Positions 5,072-7,908 of a DNA stretch of 7,908 bases are shown in pieces. This stretch comes from Acidobacteriota bacterium (GTDB lineage: Bacteria > Acidobacteriota > Blastocatellia > Pyrinomonadales > Pyrinomonadaceae), in the NCBI GenBank assembly GCA_005790265.1, contig SXVE01000259.1:1-7908 (forward strand), written 5' to 3'. Positions within the stretch are counted from its first letter, which is position 1. Each line of letters opens with the position of its first letter. The notes beneath the pieces are model-generated. The model saw only the letters and a list, made by a program, of their open reading frames with translations. It searched no databases and was not told the DNA's origin. Both the position numbers and the translations under genes were made by a program.

Positions 5072-6703
5072 TTATTTTTGCCTGCAAGCCGGCGCGTAGA
5101 GACATTTGTTTTTATCCGCGTTGGATTTAACCTGCTCAATCTGCGGACGGTTGTCTTCGGCGAACTTGTCGCGGCGAATGCCCGTTATCTGCCACGAAAC
5201 TTTGACGTTCGGTTTGTCCGTCTTGATTTTGAACCGGTTGCCTTTGATTTCTTCCAAAATAATCGCCTGCGCGAATGTGCCGATGACGGTCAATTGATAA
5301 CGAAAATCGCGATTCAGCGCTTCAAAATAATCGGGCATCGTGACCGTCGCTTCACCGTTGGCGTCGGTCGTTGCGTTGCCGTCGTAGATGTTTTTCATAT
5401 CCGGCGATTCGATTGACGTATAAGTCAAAGTTTTATTCAAAGGATCGAGCGGATGATCTCTTTTGAAGTTTGTGGTGTTCGCCGTCAGCGCGCCGAAAAT
5501 TTGCAAACCGGAATCGGTAACGCGCACGCGTTCACCGGAATTAGTGTAAAGACTGACCTGCCCGTTGGCATTACTGAACAATCCACCGTCTTCGTCGCCC
5601 GTGTCGCCTTTAAACGAATAACCGTTGTTGTTCGCTCCATACGCGCCGGGCGCGCCGCCGCGCGCTTGAAAGCCGTTGCTCGTCGTTTTGTTGGCGGTCG
5701 TGTCGCCGCTGAAGTTGCCGTTGACCGCTGACAAATTGCCGCCGAGTGTGCCGTTACCGCTAATGTTAAAATTGCTGTTCGCCTGTCTCGCTGTCGAATT
5801 CTGGATATAATTTGCGCTGCCGGCGGGAAGCGTCGCGGTGAGCGTTCCGTTGACCGTCAGATTGTTGAGCGTTCCGTCGCCGTTGATTTTGAAGTCGAAA
5901 TCTTGAATTTCGGAAAGGCTGGAGTGCAGATAGTTCGTGGCGTAGCGACCGCCGAGCCGTGAGGAGTTTTCCGATTTTTGAGCATAGACGGCGGCTGGCG
6001 CATCCGCCACCGGCTGGCGCGGCGCGAGCGTCGTATACGCGCCGGAACCGCCCGCCGGTCTAACGCTGATTTCAAGATATGATTTCGCGCCGCCCGCGAA
6101 GGATTCAGCATCGAAATCGAGCGAAACAGTAAAAGTTCCGTTCGCCAACGGCGTATTGGGTGCGGAAATGACATTGCCGACTGCCGCGCCGCCGGTCAGC
6201 CGGTTATACAAACGAAATTGCAAATCATAATTGCCCGTCGCCTGTGCGCCGCCCGCCGTCAGTTTGCCTTGATAAGTGATGGTTCCGGTGCGGCACGGCG
6301 GAGATTCGACGCTGATCTGCACACTGTTTCCGTCAAGATGCCAGATAACATAATTAGTATCCGGTGACGGCAGAAAACTTACGACGAAAATATTATGATT
6401 GATCGTTCGGATCGGACTGTAAACGGCATCTCCCGGATAGAAAACGGTCGGCTGATCAACACCGCTGAGATTCGGCTCAAAGTAGTTATTGGGTCCGACG
6501 GGAATGGTTTTGACAACATACTGAGCAGGTGTAATATAACCCATTCGGGCTTGCAATTGTCCGCTCGCCTGGTCAAATGTTATGCAGTCCACAATCGGAA
6601 TCAGCTTCGTCGCATCCTGCGCGGCAACGGGCAAAGCGCAAAAAATCGCCGCCATAAAAATCAGCAGAGCCGCACGGCAGGTTAAAATTAAAACTTGTTT
6701 CAT
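5072..6703 (-). CDS. Exported repeat-module protein with conserved C-terminal domain, 543 residues
   Basis: A signal peptide spans residues 1-28 (hydrophobic AALLIFMAAIFCALPVAA, cleaved before Gln29). Residues 30-137 are an extra N-terminal domain containing YITPAQYVVKTIPVGPNNYF and ending NYVIW...SPPC. Residues 141-250 are the shared module (ITYQGKLTAGG, YDLQFRLYNRLTGG, NGTFTVSLDFD, YLEISVRPAGG, YTTLAPRQPVADAP). Residues 250-412 are glycine/asparagine/threonine-rich beta repeats such as DGTLNNLTVNGTLTATLPAG. Residues 413-512 are a recognisable conserved domain: F-RDHPLDPLNKTLTYTSIES, PDMKNIYDGNATTDANGEAT, PDYFEALNRDFRYQLT, KVSWQITGIRRD. I have seen it at the end of many exported repeat proteins of Acidobacteriota and related phyla, without known function. 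The tail has two Cys (534, 540). Shine-Dalgarno GGAG (6711-6714) lies 7 bases before the ATG. No catalytic motif is seen. Confidence 0.87.
   Translation of the reverse strand: MKQVLILTCRAALLIFMAAIFCALPVAAQDATKLIPIVDCITFDQASGQLQARMGYITPAQYVVKTIPVGPNNYFEPNLSGVDQPTVFYPGDAVYSPIRTINHNIFVVSFLPSPDTNYVIWHLDGNSVQISVESPPCRTGTITYQGKLTAGGAQATGNYDLQFRLYNRLTGGAAVGNVISAPNTPLANGTFTVSLDFDAESFAGGAKSYLEISVRPAGGSGAYTTLAPRQPVADAPAAVYAQKSENSSRLGGRYATNYLHSSLSEIQDFDFKINGDGTLNNLTVNGTLTATLPAGSANYIQNSTARQANSNFNISGNGTLGGNLSAVNGNFSGDTTANKTTSNGFQARGGAPGAYGANNNGYSFKGDTGDEDGGLFSNANGQVSLYTNSGERVRVTDSGLQIFGALTANTTNFKRDHPLDPLNKTLTYTSIESPDMKNIYDGNATTDANGEATVTMPDYFEALNRDFRYQLTVIGTFAQAIILEEIKGNRFKIKTDKPNVKVSWQITGIRRDKFAEDNRPQIEQVKSNADKNKCLYAPACRQK
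6011..6037. repeat. 27-bp direct repeat, copy 1 (in the 543-residue gene)
   Basis: CGGCTGGCGCGGCGCGAGCG followed by TCGTATA is identical to 7500-7526. It encodes the YTTLAPRQP segment of the shared module. The matching place in the 412-residue gene has diverged, so the two longer-separated copies are the closer relatives here. Confidence 0.85.
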
Positions 6704-6775
6704 TAAATCACTCCAATACTTCAGAATTAGACGTTTTCTCCAAATAATTTAATCGCAAACAATCGAGAAAACCGC

Positions 6776-7091
6776 TCATTGAAAAGAAGTAATTACAATG
6801 CCGCCGCGCAATTGCTCGTTCTCGGTGTTAAAATCATCATCGCTATTGATTAATCTCCAAATTGATGCAGTCGTTTCGCCTGTCTCGCTAATGTCTTCGC
6901 CGAAGCCAACTTCTCGCAATTTAATAAAAGCATCGGTAGCGCAGAAACGACGCCGTGCCGTTGCTGCCGCGCTCGATTTTGGCTCAACCGAGAATCGGCT
7001 GAATCTGCGCTCGCGCCGCCTGCGCGCCGCCGAAAATCAGCAGCAAAAATGTTGCCGCAATAATGTTTCTCAAGATGTTTTTTTTGTTCAT
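6776..7091 (-). pseudogene. Broken gene for a small exported protein (in-frame stop plus frameshift)
   Basis: On the minus strand, ATG at 7089-7091 opens a textbook signal peptide (MNKKNILRNIIAATFLLLIF, then GGAQAARA, cleaved before Gln) followed by only QIQPILG and a TGA at 6984-6986. The same frame then continues with good codon choice as AKIERGSNGTASFLRYR before a second stop. The next frame takes over around 6930-6941 with DAFIKLREVGFGEDISETGE, TTASIWRLINSDDDFNTENE and QLRGGIVITSFQ to a TGA at 6776-6778. Joined together these give a secreted protein of about 104 residues with an acidic C-terminal half. Two lesions in about 300 bases suggest decay, although assembly error is possible. It sits 66 bases after the truncated paralogue and 72 bases before the 543-residue gene. 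I do not recognise the family. A different minus-strand frame (6850-7110) and a plus-strand frame here look like shadows. Confidence 0.6.
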
Positions 7092-7157
7092 AACTTCGCC
7101 GATAAAACACGCTTGCCGCCCGCTCGTTTCTAAATTTTCTCTGTCTCCGCCAAGTTT

Positions 7158-7908
7158 TTACTGCAAAGTTGTTGATTTCCAGCCCGCCGCGATACAGACG
7201 TAGAGCCTGCCGTTCGCCGAATCAACTTTCATTCGCCCGCGCGTCTGATTGCTGCACTCGGCATCGGGCGGCGCGCCGTTTGTCAACGGCAGTTGCACAT
7301 AACCGCCGGAGACGTTGGTCGCGTTAACTGCATTCGTTACGGTTCCGGTAATCGTTCCGGTAACGGTTAAATCGCCGGTGATCGTTTGCGGATTGTAGCC
7401 GTCGCCGGCTTTGCGAATGAAACCTTCGCTGCTCACGCCGCCGAGCAGATCGGCGTTCGCCGCCGCCTGCGCTCTGATCGCGTAAGGCGTTGCCGTCAGC
7501 GGCTGGCGCGGCGCGAGCGTCGTATATGCGCCCGTCGAAGTTCCGGCGCGCACCGCGATTTCGAGAAACAAATTGCCGCCGTCGAGCATAGCGGGCAGAA
7601 TGCCGAAATCGAGCTGAACGGTGAAAATTCCGTTCGTCACCGGCACGTTTTCGAGGGCGAGCGTCGCGCTTTTCGACGCGCCGCCGGTCGCCGCGTCGAA
7701 CATCTGAAAGCGCAGATCATACTGTCCGCTTGCCGCCGCCGCGCCGTCTTTCAAACTGCCCTGATAAGTGAATGTTCTGGTGTTGCCGCCCGCGTCGCTG
7801 CACGGAAAAACCGTCTGCGCCCGCGCGGTCGCTTCCTCGATGCCGAGAACCCAAGTTTCATTCTGTGCGTTCGGCATCACGATGGACACGACGCGATGAT
7901 GCACGCCC
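7158..7908 (-). CDS. Exported repeat-module protein, 5' end cut off by the window
   Basis: The frame is open to the right edge, so the true start and signal peptide lie outside. A GTG at 7902-7904 is in frame but lacks a signal peptide after it. Numbering from that GTG, residues 45-148 are the shared module (FTYQGSLKDGAAAASGQYDL, NGIFTVQLDFG, LFLEIAVRAG, YTTLAPRQPLTATPYAIRAQ). A short beta stretch (TITGDLTVTGTITGTVTN) follows. The C-terminal segment (about 202-248) contains YVQLPLTNGAPPDAEC, GRMKVDSANGRLYVC and GWKSTTLQ, a short ending common in Acidobacteriota exported repeat proteins. The residues before the module (about 2-35) resemble the N-terminal domain of the 543-residue protein, so the full gene probably carries that domain too. 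It lacks the long C-terminal domain of that protein. Role unknown; first gene of the visible exported array. Confidence 0.83.
   Translation of the reverse strand, partial: GVHHRVVSIVMPNAQNETWVLGIEEATARAQTVFPCSDAGGNTRTFTYQGSLKDGAAAASGQYDLRFQMFDAATGGASKSATLALENVPVTNGIFTVQLDFGILPAMLDGGNLFLEIAVRAGTSTGAYTTLAPRQPLTATPYAIRAQAAANADLLGGVSSEGFIRKAGDGYNPQTITGDLTVTGTITGTVTNAVNATNVSGGYVQLPLTNGAPPDAECSNQTRGRMKVDSANGRLYVCIAAGWKSTTLQ
7500..7526. repeat. 27-bp direct repeat, copy 2 (in the truncated paralogue)
   Basis: Second copy of the exact repeat at 6011-6037, in the same coding position of the shared module and on the same strand. Confidence 0.85.

Noticed and set aside
6850..7110. Minus-strand frame of 86 residues in the gap before the 543-residue gene
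   Set aside because: It begins with non-typical text, and neither its codon choice nor its sequence resembles a protein. The signal peptide and acidic tail are in the other two frames.

Overview
The window looks like a chromosomal piece from an Acidobacteriota-type bacterium, most likely of the Blastocatellia/Pyrinomonas kind. This is an inference from protein style: tandem secreted proteins with the 'TYQG-L-DGGAAA-G-YDL-F-LYDA-TGG' module, a secreted protein with a 'GGGGTS...YSITGAIGQAVAG' motif, and a HipA-like kinase beginning 'RYVTPLREGGSLPAIVEADDDG'. No rRNA, tRNA, transposase, integrase, CRISPR array or phage structural operon was seen.

Left part (1-950, all minus strand): a YefM-type antitoxin and YoeB-type toxin overlap by 4 bases. 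They are followed after 11 bases by a very AT-rich 57-residue small protein, and after another 25 bases by the first 49 codons of a HipA-like kinase that runs off the left edge. These four could be one transcript. Middle part (901-3006): a stand-alone dihydrolipoyl dehydrogenase gene (minus strand, TTG start, strong intrinsic terminator) is divergent from a small rhodanese gene (plus strand). After the rhodanese comes a roughly 120-bp element bounded by near-perfect 27-28 bp inverted repeats.

Right part (3036-7908, all minus strand): an array of genes for exported proteins. In transcription order these are a 5'-truncated repeat-module protein, a broken gene that still has a clean signal peptide, a 543-residue repeat-module protein, a 412-residue repeat-module protein with tail-fibre-like segments, and a 172-residue protein with a carboxypeptidase-regulatory-like domain. 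Three of them share a module of about 100 residues. The first and third also appear to share an N-terminal extension, so the array probably grew by duplication. Their function is unknown; a surface or extracellular structural role is the reasonable guess.

The items most worth a second look are the possible third and fourth members of the YefM-YoeB operon, the inverted-repeat element at 2886-3006, the decayed exported gene at 6776-7091, and the duplicated secreted array.
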